A stretch of 64,000 nucleotides of DNA from Sycobia sp. Sy_11 (taxonomy: Eukaryota; Arthropoda; Insecta; Hymenoptera; Epichrysomallidae). The stretch is from assembly GCA_018907035.1 (NCBI GenBank), contig JACCIC010000135.1, positions 744,001 to 808,000 on the forward strand, read 5' to 3'. Within the stretch, counting starts at the first letter, position 1. Each line of letters begins with the position of its first letter. Of this stretch, positions 1 through 11,879 are shown piece after piece. The notes below the pieces were generated by a model. That model made no database searches and was not told the DNA's origin. It saw nothing but the letters and a program-made list of their open reading frames with translations. The translations under genes were made by a program, and so were the position numbers.

Positions 1-183
1 ACGGCCACTATCAGCGTGTGTAAGAGAGAACACGCTATATACTTTTCTCGATGACAATGCTAGTTGCGTGTTAGAGGGAGAGAGAGAGAAAAGTATATAG
101 CTTTCTCTTTTCCAATACCGTCGGCTGTATTACAGAATCGGGTGTATGATGTCCATGGAAACTAGATGTAGCGAGAATAATAT

Positions 184-185
<2 letters not shown>

Positions 186-249
<64 letters not shown>
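186..249. repeat. (CT)n microsatellite
   Basis: About 32 uninterrupted TC dinucleotides. A matching GA-rich stretch lies nearby at about 74-90, so the two could pair if transcribed. The open reading frame running through it is a run of Leu-Ser caused by the repeat and is not a gene. Confidence 0.97.
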
Positions 250-250
<1 letters not shown>

Positions 251-253
<3 letters not shown>

Positions 254-2571
254 GTCAGGGCCCTTCTCTTACATACTTGCCATGGTCGCGTTACTATCCA
301 CATACATGGACGTGTTTACGTCAATTTGAGGAGGACGATTTTGTAATCACGGGCTTGTGTGTGGTACTATTGCTCATTCACAATACTTAATTTTGAGGAG
401 TAAAAACTCTATTTTGTCCATGTTTGGAAATAATATTTCTTTTAACAATTTTACATTATGCAGTAACTTTGTACGCTGTATTATGATTGATGCATACTGT
501 TAGAGTATTCTTGCGTTTCTGTGTCTTCCACTCGCAGAATGGTAAATTCATAGTGTTAATCTCTTAAATAATAAAACAGTATCTATTAAATCTGGCTGGC
601 CATTCGCTTTTTATTTCTCCACCGGTGAGTATTTTAGTTGCATTGGATAGATTTTTCATAAAGTATATTCAGAATTTGATTCTAACATAACTGTCCTGAA
701 TTTCATGGAATTTCATGATAATTCATTTCAAGCCATTTATTTTACACTGTAGTATCATCTGCCAGTCCTTCGCGAAAAATGGCATTTTAAATAAAGAGAC
801 TATAGAATCTGAATAAACTTTGAGAAGTGAAATAACAATCTCTTTATGTAGATATTCATTGACAACCCGCTTGAAGCCTTGCATATCAACGACATACTGC
901 GTCTGGACTGATAGCTTCTGACAAAAAATTGTACTTATGTATTGTCTTTTTCAACCACTTTAAGGCTTCTTAACGTCGCCATTCGTAAGATGATATTGGA
1001 CAATACGATCATACAAAATTAAGCAGTAAGTTGACGTATTTGTTGGAAAACTATTTTTTGATTTAAATTTTAAGAGTGCGTGGTACTAAAAATAAACTAT
1101 AAAAAATAAATTAATAATAAAATTAAAATAATAATAAAAATAAAATAAATCTATTTAGCGGGTAACTCTACTGACGACGCTGTTCTTCTTTCCCCGCCTC
1201 TCTATTTTGGATGTTCGCTGAAATACTGAAGATTTATTACTTCAATAATTAAATTATTATTTATCCCAATGCCCAACGGCTTGTACAAATAATTTATCTC
1301 GTCCTCCCGCTCTGAGTGTGCTAGGAGATTGGCTATCCGTTATTGCACCCAAAGTTAAATCTCCCTTATTTTTCAGACCCTGTGACCGGCAGCACCATGG
1401 CATTTTCACCGTTTGTTGCGAAATTTAAATTCGCGAAAATTGTTCCTCACCTGCGCGACAGCTTTATAATTATTCGGCGCTTGAAAATTAGCTGTGCGCA
1501 TCTCTAATTATCGCGTCACGTCGCGTCATGTTGTCTACCCCGCGCGAAGGTCGTAAATCTGATTACTTTTTAATAAATGTAATCAGATTTTCTTTCACGT
1601 ACTATAATAATTTGATTTCTTTTAAAATCTAATATAACTCAATTATAATATAATATTTAGTACATTATATATAAATGACTAATATACTTAACTAAGATGA
1701 ATAATAATCAATAAATATATAAATATTGAAATATTTATTTCTCTGAAACTTAATTGAACCTAATTCTTATTTTTTCTCTGTGCGAATTAACCTACTCTTC
1801 ACATCAGACATAAGTAAAGCTATCATATAGAATATTTTATTATTAAATTTGAAATTATTAAATTTGAAAATATTTTCTATATTATTAAAAAAGTATCAAA
1901 TGGAATAATTAAAATTACTTAAATATACTTTAAGTTATAGCAGAGGGGGTTTGAAACACATAGCATTTTTTAATAAATTTACGTAAATAATATTGTTATA
2001 CAATTTTTTGTAAATATGGAATTTTAGAAGAATAGTTGCACATGTGCAAAGTTTATAAATAATGATTTATCTTTAAAATCTGATCATATAATTAATTAGA
2101 TCCAATTAGTAGAAATTCTTTTCTAATATCATTTATTACTTTTTATGTAATTAATTAGTATTCATTACATCCTACATTATATTTAGATTTATTATAGTAT
2201 TAAAGTCGTAGAATGGAAATAGAGAAGGAATATATAAAATAACATGTACATTTGAAAAGGACATTTAATTTTTAACAATACTATTATATTAATAAGGCAA
2301 CGCTCCGTCTCCTCTCTGCTTATGGTTGATTTTGTTTTTCTCTTTATTTTTATATTTATTAGAGTTCGATTGAAGAGGGAGGAACATATCAGGACTGGTA
2401 GTTGGGAATTGTGGCGAAAAACTCTTAACTCGTTTATGATTTTTAAATTATAAACAATTAATATATTCTTATTAATAAATACAAAAAAAAATTATAAAAC
2501 AACTAAATAACTAAAACTATTTTTTAATTGGGATCTCCTGGTAGACTCCCTGCAACATATAAATAATAAAA
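251..2571. other. AT-rich intergenic DNA, no gene recognised
   Basis: I see no reading frame of note, no splice-bounded exon and no familiar repeat family here. A less AT-rich patch lies at about 1170-1560. The rest is A/T-dominated with short simple runs. Confidence 0.6.
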
Positions 2572-2573
2572 TA

Positions 2574-3859
2574 TCAGGTATGCGAACAAGTCTTTCCCGT
2601 TTTTTTTCAAATTTTGAGCCTTTATTGTGAAAAAATGGTTACAAATGAATTATTGAAAGTATTGGCCATCGCTAGCTACAACTTTTTCCCATCTTTCTGG
2701 CAACATACGAATCCCGTTGCGAAAAAATTCGACCGGTTTGGCCTCTATCCAGTCATCCACCCATTTTTTGGCTTCCTCGTAGGAATGGAAGTGCTGGTCA
2801 GCCAGGCCATGCGTCATCGATCTGAAGAGATGGTAATCAGACGGAGCAACGTCTGGACTATACGGCGGGTGGGGTAGGACTTCCCATTTGAGCATTTCTA
2901 AGTATGTTTTCACCGGCGGTGCAACATGTGGGCGAGCATTGTCATGTTGCAAAATAACTTTGTCGTGCCTGTCGGAGTATTGTGGCCGTTTTTCTCGCAG
3001 TGCGCGGCTCAAACGCATCAATTGTCGTCGATAGACCTCGCCTGTGATCCTTTCATTCGGTTTCAGAAGCTCATAGTAAACCACACCTAGCTGGTCCCAC
3101 CATATACAGAGCATGAGCTTGGCGCCCTGAATATTTGGCTTGGCCGTCGATGATGATGCATGGCCGGGTAGTCCCCATGATTTTCTTCGCTTCGGATTAT
3201 CGTAACGTATCCACTTTTCATCGCCAGTCACGATACGATGCAGAAAACCCTCTCTTTTATGTCGCTGAAGCAGCTGTTCGCAAGTGAAAAAACGCCGTTC
3301 GACGTCTCTCAGCTTCAGTTCGTACGGCACCCAATTTCCTTGCTTTTGGATCATTCCCATGGCTTTCAAACGCTTGGAAATGGTTGTTCGGTCAACTCCC
3401 AATGCTTCAGCAAGTTCTTCTTGCGTTTGACAAGAATCTTCATCAAGCAAAGTCGCTAATTCTCGATCTTCAAAGATTTGCGGCCGCCCGGAACGCTCCT
3501 TGTCTTCCACGTCGAAATCACCGCTTTTGAAGCGTCGAAACCATCCGCGAACACTTGAATCATCGACACAACCTTCTCCATAAGCCTCCTGAAGCAATCG
3601 ATGCGTCTCGGCAGCAGATTTCTTCAAATTGAACCAATAAAGTGAAACTTCCCGCAAATGACGTCGACTCGGCTCAAATTTCGACATTTTCACGATATCA
3701 AAAATTTATGATGCGAAAAAATTTTAACTAATGTGTTAGTATGGAATTGTTGCCATATGAATAAGCTTTGATTATGACATATGTAACCATTGAATACTCG
3801 CACAGTATTGGTGGCGCTTTTTTTTACAAAAAACGGGAAAGACTTATTCACACTCCTAA
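2574..3859 (-). mobile_element. Complete mariner transposon
   Basis: The element is 1286 bp, the usual mariner size, and is flanked by the TA target duplication at 2572-2573 and 3860-3861. The terminal inverted repeats are about 32 bp and agree at about 27 of 32 positions, including the shared block AAGTCTTTCCCGTTTTTT. Left repeat: 2574-2605; right repeat: 3828-3859. The transposase lies between them on the minus strand with about 166 bp of leader and 76 bp of trailer. Intact ends plus an uninterrupted gene make this the youngest-looking DNA transposon in the window. Subfamily is not assigned with confidence. Confidence 0.95.
2650..3693 (-). CDS. Mariner transposase, full length (347 aa)
   Basis: This enzyme cuts and rejoins the ends of its own element, inserting at TA. 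The N-terminal part (about residues 1-110) holds two helix-turn-helix regions typical of mariner, including a stretch reading VDRTTISKRLKAMG. The catalytic part carries all three acidic residues in recognisable contexts: VTGDEKW (about residue 155), ILQHDNARPH (about 249) and APSDYHLF (about 284). There are 34 residues between the second and third aspartate, which is the DD34D signature. The C-terminus LPERWEKVVASDGQYF is also family-typical. There is no stop or frameshift. The Met start at 3693 is the only one giving the conserved N-terminus, and 347 aa matches normal mariner length. The gene is AT-poorer than its surroundings, consistent with recent arrival. Confidence 0.95.
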   Translation of the reverse strand: MKMSKFEPSRRHLREVSLYWFNLKKSAAETHRLLQEAYGEGCVDDSSVRGWFRRFKSGDFDVEDKERSGRPQIFEDRELATLLDEDSCQTQEELAEALGVDRTTISKRLKAMGMIQKQGNWVPYELKLRDVERRFFTCEQLLQRHKREGFLHRIVTGDEKWIRYDNPKRRKSWGLPGHASSSTAKPNIQGAKLMLCIWWDQLGVVYYELLKPNERITGEVYRRQLMRLSRALREKRPQYSDRHDKVILQHDNARPHVAPPVKTYLEMLKWEVLPHPPYSPDVAPSDYHLFRSMTHGLADQHFHSYEEAKKWVDDWIEAKPVEFFRNGIRMLPERWEKVVASDGQYFQ

Positions 3860-3861
3860 TA

Positions 3862-5038
3862 AAATAAATTATTATTTCGTTTTGTGTATATCTTATATAT
3901 CTATATATATTTACGAGTATCACGCGTTAATCCGATTATTTCGTGTTCAGAGATTTCGAACGAAATTCACCTATATTCTTTCTCTATCTATTATTTCAGT
4001 ATTTCCGTATATTTATTCGCACGGCTCAGTTCGTCTACTTACACGAAACTGAGTTCTTTTAACAATTTTATTTCAGAACGACACTTGTTCGTTTTTATAT
4101 TACTCTAAGGTGTACCTTAATCGATCGTATAAAAAGATCGAAATTTTAATAAAGATAAATTTAATTTTTATTAAAATTATCGCTTCCAAGTGCGTCTTAC
4201 ATAAATTAAATAATTTATTTAATCGACTAGTTCTATTTACATGACTTGCAATTTCAGATACCTGTCTGGCAGACTTTGGCCGGCGTATTATAATAATTTA
4301 ATTCGGAGAAAAGGGGCATATTTTTTTTGAATAAATTATATTCGGTCTCTAATTTAAATGCTTCTATTTCGCTGACTTTTCCTTATGCTTTTTTCCAGAT
4401 GAAACAAAAATTACCTCTTCGGAAGTCGAGTATGCCTGTTCTCTTAAGCTAATAATTTTATTAAATCTTTTTATGAGTAGAGGTGTGGTTCCATTTGCCT
4501 CGAAAAAGAGTCTTTCACCAGAAAAAGGAAATAATTGATCAGTCGAAGGAGTATCGATCTATTTCGTTACTCGAGAGGTATCCTTCCTCAACGAGTACCG
4601 AAATCGAATCTGCCCCAGGGAATAGGAGAATCGGTTAGAGTTTTGTCGATTTGTTTCGTCCTTCGAGAGGTATCCTTCCTCAGCGATTGCCGAAAGTGAA
4701 TCGCGCTCCTGACAAAATTTAACGCACTTTTATATTTGGTAAAAATACGTTAACAAAAATCTGATTGGCTAATGTTTAATTTAAAACAAGTTAATATTAT
4801 TTCTATTGGTTAAACTAATGTTATCTATAATATATGATTAATTTATTATATCTATTCTACTGTATGTTTACGTTTGTATGTTTATTACTTTTAATTTTAT
4901 TTAGTAATAGAAATAATTTCGCGCGTATATTTAACTGGTATAATAATTTAAACGCTTTGCTTTTCTTGTAACTCACGTTACAATAATAACTAATAATTAT
5001 GTATAAATAATAAAATGAATATGATGATTGATGATAAT
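3862..5038. other. Intergenic DNA with a degenerate pair of direct repeats
   Basis: Nothing codes here. At about 4552-4616 and 4651-4715 two similar units both contain the 16-mer GAGAGGTATCCTTCCTCA followed by a CGA-rich tail. The core can fold (GAGG...CCTC). The remainder is AT-rich and unassigned. Confidence 0.5.
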
Positions 5039-5404
5039 GATAAAATATTAGAATTAATAATTCTAATTGTATGATTTATATTTTGAATAATCATTCAAAT
5101 TCGTCTATAGTACTACAAACTATAAATAACTTATTAACAATAAATGCATATAAAATATTAGATAAAATATTAGAATTAATAATTCTAATTATGAGGCTTA
5201 TATTTCGATTGATCATTCACATTAGTCTATAGTACTATAAACCATAAATAACTTATTATCAATAAATGTATATCCAAGATCAGATAAAATATTAGAATTA
5301 ATATTTCTAATTATATGGTTTATACTTTGAATGATCATTAAAATTAGTCTATAGGACTACTAACTGTAAAAAACTTATTATCAGTAAATGTATTACGAAT
5401 AGCA
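5039..5404. repeat. Three-copy tandem repeat, 122-bp unit
   Basis: Copies begin at 5039, 5161 and 5283, each opening with GATAAAATATTAGAATTAAT. Each contains a GTCTATAG(T/G)ACTA block and ends with an ACTTATTA...TAAATG block. The copies differ by scattered substitutions. This is a short satellite-like array; I see no further copies in the window. Confidence 0.93.
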
Positions 5405-6096
5405 ATAAACGTTATAAAATGCTAGTTGCAAAGTTACCATAATTTATAAATAATGATTACAATGAGCAAAATGCAAAAGTGTGACCGAACTTAAAAAAAT
5501 TAATTACTTCATTTAAAACTTGAGAATGTAAGATGTGAAGCTAACCTTGATGAAATACTAGTTTTTGTTTTCATGCCATCTGCTGCATCATCATTCATCA
5601 TTTTATCATCTATGTGTTTACATATTAATCCATCCTCCCCTACATAGAATGTAGAATAGCCATCGTATAAACTCTAAAAAAATAAGTATTTATATGCACT
5701 GCAGGATAAGAATATCAGTAAGTACTTACGCTTCTTTTCTTTAATATTATTTTCCATTCTCCAAATTTTCAATCTACAGAAATTTAATAAAAGCTTTAAT
5801 CCAGATGTACCACTTATACGCCAACGTAATCGAATAGTATTGTTTTAAGTGTGCATTGTTATTTCTAAAACATCGAGTTGGACATGTACATATTTATTGT
5901 ACCCCAACATTCTTAAAAAGCGCATTTATTTCATATAACATATATACCCGTAAAATTATTTATTAAAAGATCAACTTTTTAACACTCTTATATAAATAGC
6001 GTTATTTATAATGTACTTACTTTGTGCATGATTCTTTTATATTATTTATAAATACTAAATCTTTGGTTTTTTTAGTTACTTCATTTTTTTATTAAC

Positions 6097-6732
6097 CTTT
6101 AGACCGCCGGAATTTTTGCCTTATAAATTGATATTTTTGATGTGCAAAATTTATACAGAAATAACTCATATCTCTAGAGTAGCTGTCAAGCTCATAGGTG
6201 GCTCATATATGAGCCAGTCCGGCTGGCAACGGTCGGACCACCTAATAACGAATTTCTGAAAATTTCACCCCCTTGCTAGTAGTAGAGGGGTAGTTTCAGC
6301 ATTTCAATCAATTGCGGAAAAATTTAGAACATATTTTACGCATCTATCATTTATTTTAAAAACGTGTAAAAAGTGAATACCCAAATAATAACGAAATATT
6401 GGAAATTTCTATCCCTCGCTAGGGGTAATTTTGGCATCTCAATTGATCCCGGAAAAATTTAGGATATATTTCACAAATTTTACAGGTTATTTACTAACAA
6501 AATTTCAGTAAGAAGTTCAATATCGATGACAAGTTCGATAACGAGTTTTTAAATATTTCACCCCCGCGCTAAGGGTTGTTTGAATACCTCGATCTGAAAA
6601 TAGTTTCAGCTGTATAATTTAAAGATCAGAGAGCCTACTTATTGAGAAAAATGCATCAAAATATCTATATCCATTATTAAAGCTATTATTTTATTACTGT
6701 CCCATATATGAGCCATGCCGGCAGTCTAAAGG
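6097..6732. mobile_element. piggyBac-type non-autonomous element (MITE)
   Basis: The element is 636 bp and is bounded by the TTAA target tetranucleotide on both sides (6093-6096 and 6733-6736). The terminal inverted repeats are 15 bp with one mismatch: CCTTTAGACCGCCGG on the left and the complement of CCTTTAGACTGCCGG on the right. A TTAA site and ends starting CCYTT are the marks of the piggyBac superfamily. Sub-terminal copies of the palindrome-like CATATATGAGCCA lie near both ends. The interior has three imperfect tandem units of about 145 bp starting near 6244, 6385 and 6536. There is no coding sequence, so movement would need an autonomous relative. Confidence 0.85.
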
Positions 6733-6736
6733 TTAA

Positions 6737-7399
6737 AATTATGATCTACAAAATATATCACAATGTTAATATTACATTATTTTTAAGTGATATAAAGTGC
6801 TTAATATATTTAACTTATATCATCATAAGATCTTGAAATAACAATAAAAATGGCTAAAGATCTTTATGTTAGTTAAATATTAGACATTTATTAAAAAATT
6901 CTTTTACATACTTTCTAAATGAAGAGAAGCATTTAAGAATACCTCCAACCTTATTACTGACCATGAAGCACTGTTAAGATTGCACCTGATTGTACTGTCT
7001 GTTATCAGAGGTTATTATTATATTAAAGTCTCTTACTATATACTATATATTAAAGCGTTTAACTATATATTATATTTACTATATATTAACTTAAAACAAC
7101 TTATTATATGATATTAAACTCTGAACTTTTGCTACAATTTGAGGTGTCTTAATCTGAACTTTTTTGCTATGTATTTCTATTACTATATATAAAAAAGAAG
7201 TGTTTCTGACCATTTTCTAGTCACACACGGAGTTTTATATTAAAAACTGCTTTTTAGCCAAAAATACCGGCGGGAAACGATTTTTTACATCATAAATAGA
7301 AGATAGGCTTTGGAAAATTATCGATAAAGAAGTGATAGATAATTTTATTCATTGATTGAAAATTCAAAATCTCAATTTAGGAGTAAACAGTGTAGTGGC
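6737..7399. other. AT-rich DNA, no gene seen
   Basis: No reading frame, repeat or fold stands out, apart from loosely repeated ACTATATATTA-like strings at about 7035-7085. The downstream (C-terminal) half of the DNA polymerase fossil to the right would be expected here but cannot be recognised. Confidence 0.5.
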
Positions 7400-10000
7400 C
7401 GCGTCATGCCGGCTGTTCTCAAACTCGCCTTTGTGGCGCTACTGCGCCACTTGATATACTTTATATCTGAAATAATTAGTTAACCATTTATAATGGTACT
7501 CGGATCAAATCGTGTCATATTGTACTGCTAAATAATATATATTTCACTGATGCGATACCATAATTCAATCGCTATTCGCAACTAATCGACCACCAAAGTT
7601 CCCGTGAATTCGCGCTCACTAACGTCTTCGTGGTTACAGACAGATTGACACATCTCCTCGCAACAACGCCTACTCAATGCAAAAAATAATTTTTGTGCAT
7701 GTGTACCGGTAAACCAGGTAAACATAAGGTAGGTGATTAAATTCTACATTTTGCAAGTTCTTCTAGAAGAACCAAATTATCATAAATTCCCTCTGTCAAT
7801 TCACAACATTCGGAACCAACGTATACTTTCGGATGATCGACAAAAACTTCACGTTTACATACGTACGGATATAAAGAGCAAATATCTGTGCGTTTTATTT
7901 CTTTCCTTCTTTCACTTAATAATGAGTAACGATATTTTCTCTACGGCCATTATAAAATGCCTCTCCTGGATTCAACGTAATTTTCCTTATTAGAGGATGA
8001 TTTGTTATCTAATCCCTAATATCTGAATTCTCCTTTTTAATTTTATCGAACTCGTACTCTCACATTTCGTATGTTACATATCCCAAGGGGTTGAGGCGAT
8101 CAATTTTAGCTCTAGTACTTTCATATGTCTCGTCTAATGTTCGTGAAAATGTCGTTTTCTGACCGCGCTGATCTATAAAACATTTTGGACAACCGCGCGT
8201 GTAACAACCTTGATATTCTTATGCTACGCCCCTCTCAATTCTCGACTTATTTATCGGAGGTAAGTAACCATCCATCAAAAAACCTGCGCGTAGTTTGAAT
8301 TCTCCCGATCTACCCGCATATTTTATGTCTCTTCAAACTTCGCGCTCACACAGAAGGAGCCATTCGATAGCATTTGAAAGTTTATGCATCCTCTGTAACC
8401 TGTAAGTGATATTATACCTATACGGTTCGGAGTCAAGAATTTTTTCCTAAACATGTATGAAATCATCGATTCTACAGTTGTACGAGCATTTAGAAATAGA
8501 TCCATATCACTGAGAGAAAGAAAAATATTTCTAAAAACCAGACCAGTTCGACTCAAAATCTCTATATCCATTCAACAATATTCAATAATTTCTTTTTTAA
8601 AATCAAAAACATAATTAGGCGATGTTTAATTGTACCATACGTAAACAATTTTTCTCTCTTCCGATGATAGAGAATCAGGCTCGTAAAAATTAGTATCTGG
8701 AAGCGGTCTTACATATTCGTGATTATTTACTGGATTAAATAAATGTAGAAAATAGAATTTTTTGTTATTGTTAGATAAATCAAAAGCAAAGGGTAACCCT
8801 TTTAATTTCATAAGAAAATAATTTAGACTATCAATAAATTTTCTCTGACCTAATGGAAAAATGACTATATTTTGACCGTTTAAAATTACAGTGGGCATTA
8901 TCTGGTCAATTAATCGCTGCTATGTTAATCTCTTTAAAATAAATTGGGCTTCAAATCTACTAGAATTATGTGCAATGTAAATTATTTCATTGAATTCGGA
9001 TTTTTCACGTATACTAAGGTCTATCAAACGACGAACGGGGTCATCATGAAATATTTATTACCTAATTCCGCAAGTATTACAATGTTCGGTAACATCGTCT
9101 AAATGCAAACACTCTGTGCACATCTGTTAGACTACTGAATGATTTGGATATGCTGTGTCTTATCGAGTCACGAAATCATAAAAGATAAAAAGAAAATTCT
9201 TTTTTTTTATCTTTCACGTTGTATCATATAGGCTACATATAACAAAGTTCTCTTGATTTATATGATTTTTTATAAAATTTACACCAATTCGTTCCACACT
9301 CGTGTCTATCCCGATCACAATGTATCATTTTACAACAAAAAATGCATATATTAACGGTATCGCAAATATTTTTTTTCTTATTTTTACAACCCTTTCTTTT
9401 TGATTCTAGAATTTTTTATGATTCTTGAAACAATGCATTTAATTAAATCATCGGTATTCTTCTGCTCGCAAGCTGATGGTAAAAGACATTTAGAACAAAT
9501 TTTAGTACACACATGCTGGTCTATGTACTGATACCGCTTGTTACAATATAAACAAAAGAATTTCGATTTTTAGACCCAATCAGATTCAATATTGGATCAA
9601 ACTGATTTATATTTGCATAATAACGAAGATTAATAGTACCAGCAATCTCTATATTACTATCTATTACAGGATTACGAACATCAAACAGTATAGACTCACC
9701 GTAAACATAAGTATATTTATCAAAAATAACAATCGTAATGCCGCGAGTTTCATAATACTGTGGAAATTTCTATACCTCTATCAATGTACAGCCTCTGTCG
9801 GGGATGTTGACATGTGTTTCTTGTATAAGTATTACGGTTCGCTCTGTTTGCCGTTTTCGCCGAGCATCACAAATAATATCCTACTTGTTTCTTGTTTCTT
9901 TCGTGTTATGCAATTTTAATAAGATGTATGCTTCACGAACGACGACAGCGCGCGGTAAACAAAGAATATCGTTATTGTTAACGGAAAATATAATATATTT
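7400..10000 (-). pseudogene. Family B DNA polymerase fossil, Polinton/Maverick type
   Basis: Minus-strand fragments in changing frames add up to most of a protein-primed family B DNA polymerase of the Polinton/Maverick, adintovirus or bidnavirus kind. In order of descending coordinate they are: an N-terminal piece with DILCLPRA (about 9965); a stretch with FDPILNLIGS (about 9570-9600); a cysteine-rich zinc-binding-like part (about 9300-9560); exonuclease motif I as FYDFVTR at about 9175, where the usual glutamate is valine; IYIAHNSSRFEAQF (about 8970); clear frames at 8626-8898 and 8323-8571; a GCPKCF segment (about 8180); and the palm motif TDICSLYPYV (about 7870). Many stops and frameshifts separate the pieces, and the part carrying the later palm motifs is not recognisable. 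No other Polinton genes were found nearby. This could be an integrated virus rather than a transposon. Confidence 0.8.
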
Positions 10001-10019
10001 AATTAATTAATTTTAACAA

Positions 10020-10384
10020 TACGTATAATTTTTTTGTTCTTCGTTATCGTCTAAAACTCTATTTCTAATTCTATTATTTCTAGAATTTACCCGTTAACAA
10101 TATTCCTTCGGAATCAATAATGCCAGAGGCGATCTAATGAAAAGTTGCTTTTGCTATCGCACTATTCTTGAAACACTACAGTGTGCAAGTAAGAAAAACA
10201 TTTCGTGTCTTAGGCCACAAACATCCACAATGGTGGGGGGGGGGAGGATTTGTTATATCCATGAGCGTTTATATACTATGGACAAATTACTATTATCAAT
10301 TTGTGTAAAAGTCAGATTTTCGCTTATTCATGATTTAAAAATTATTGCTAAAAGTTCTAGCATCTTTAATTTAAAATAATAGAC

Positions 10385-10388
<4 letters not shown>
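10020..10388. other. Unassigned DNA upstream of the polymerase fossil
   Basis: Contains a run of nine G at about 10234. An 80-codon plus-strand frame at 10137-10379 has no recognisable motif. I cannot follow the polymerase N-terminus beyond about 10000. Confidence 0.4.

Positions 10389-10453
<65 letters not shown>
10389..10453. repeat. (TA)n microsatellite
   Basis: About 32 TA units, uninterrupted. Confidence 0.97.
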
Positions 10454-10456
<3 letters not shown>

Positions 10457-10884
10457 TAGCTTGGGCTCAGGCAATAAGGGAATTAAGTTAAATACCGGAG
10501 TTACCGGCTACATTAAAGTTTGTAAATGGTCCGCGTTGAATTTCTGCCCAACCGAATTTTTCGAAATCTTTTTAGAAACAGTGTTTTCTTATTTCATTTA
10601 ACGCGAAAATTGAACTCATAAATAAGAATCCTTCAAAAAAGTATTAAATAATCTGTTGAAATCAATAGATACTATCTTGTTATATATGTTATGATTATTA
10701 TCTATAATTCACTCATAATAAACTATAAATTATATGTATTTCTATTTTTGGCTCTTCAAAACGTCTGTAATTACAAAATTGAAAGTTATTGGCTAATAAA
10801 GCCTCATTTATTGAGATTATGGTATAGACTGTAAAATGTTTTCATGGAAAAATTAGATATTAAAATTAATTAATTATTAATTTA

Positions 10885-11221
10885 ATTTAAGAAATATTTT
10901 CTGTCATTGGACTTACAGTCCAATCAAATCAATCGAAAAGAATATGTAACAATATCAATACATATCTACATTAACATTAATACGTCAATAACAAAAATAA
11001 TAAAAATAAAAATAAAAATTAAATTAAAAATTATAATGATAGTCAGACTGTCCTTATTTACAGTCACCCTGTACACTAATCTGAAAATAAAATATTAGTT
11101 GAAAAAATTTTTGTTAATAAAGTGCACTCTGACTGTCCCCAACACCCTTACGTAAGTGAAGATTCAGTCCAACGTTTCGTTTTTCGACTTATTGACAGAG
11201 AAATAAAATTATCCCATAAAG
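10885..11221 (-). repeat. Penelope-like terminal repeat (pLTR), left copy, with hammerhead remnant
   Basis: Read on the minus strand this contains GGTGTTGGGGACAGTC, then CTAATATTTTATTTTCAG, a T-rich tract, and ends GATTGGACTGTAAG. The same order occurs in the 404-bp insertion at 56431-56834. At about 11165-11221 the minus strand retains GAAACGTTGGACTGAA, the 3' half of a hammerhead-type ribozyme, while the CUGAUGA side is degraded. It directly follows the reverse transcriptase fossil, as expected of the 3' pLTR of a Penelope-like element. Confidence 0.7.
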
Positions 11222-11224
11222 ATT

Positions 11225-11830
11225 TTAGTACCTAAAAACATCCACCACTTCGTCTAAACACCTTTCTCGTACAATTGTATATATGTCATAAACATATTTT
11301 TGATAGAAAATTGGTTGAAAATTGAACTTATTTAATACAATATTTTCTCATTTTTCCATTACCAAATTAGCAATGATCGGTAATAAAGGTGATCCCATTG
11401 AAAAATCATATCTCTGTTCATAAAACTTATTTTGAAAAGAAAAAATTGTATTCTGAAAAAGTAAATTTATTGGTTTAATAAAATCATCTTTTGTTAATTT
11501 TGTGTATGTACTAATTTCTGACAATTTTTCTTCTATAATTTCTTTAAATAAATCTGATGGTATATTTGTAAATAAAGATACTACATCCAATGTAATAATT
11601 AATCATGTAATCATGTAATAATTATTCCGAATATTAATATCTTTAAATGTTTCATAAAAGCTCCAACTATCTTTAACATAAGAGTTGGTTTTCCAACGAT
11701 CTTAACTAATATAGTTGATAAAAATCTTGCAATATTGTATATTGGTAAATTAATTAATATTATTATTCTATAGGTCAATTTCTCTTTGTGAATGTTGGGA
11801 ACCCCATAACATTTGGCTATTGGAAAAACG
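11225..11830 (-). pseudogene. Penelope-like element reverse transcriptase, decayed
   Basis: Two minus-strand frames plus frameshifted remains give the RT core of a Penelope-like element. About 11690-11830 shows CYGVPNIHKE, followed by a part matching the N-terminal RT fingers. 11348-11590 begins DVVSLFTNIP and ends GSPLLPIIANLVME, both hallmark blocks of this RT clade. The catalytic box lies at about 11270-11310 as KYVYDIY, where the family has a YVDD-like motif, so the first catalytic aspartate has been replaced by tyrosine. No GIY-YIG endonuclease is visible. Stops and shifts make it dead. Confidence 0.82.
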
Positions 11831-11879
11831 TTGGAGACAAACGGTGATAAAGAGGAAAAAATAAATAAAAAAAGTAAAA

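Noticed and set aside
146..346. 66-codon open frame over the (CT)n tract
   Set aside because: The protein is a Leu-Ser run produced by the dinucleotide repeat; it has no start context or homologous feature.
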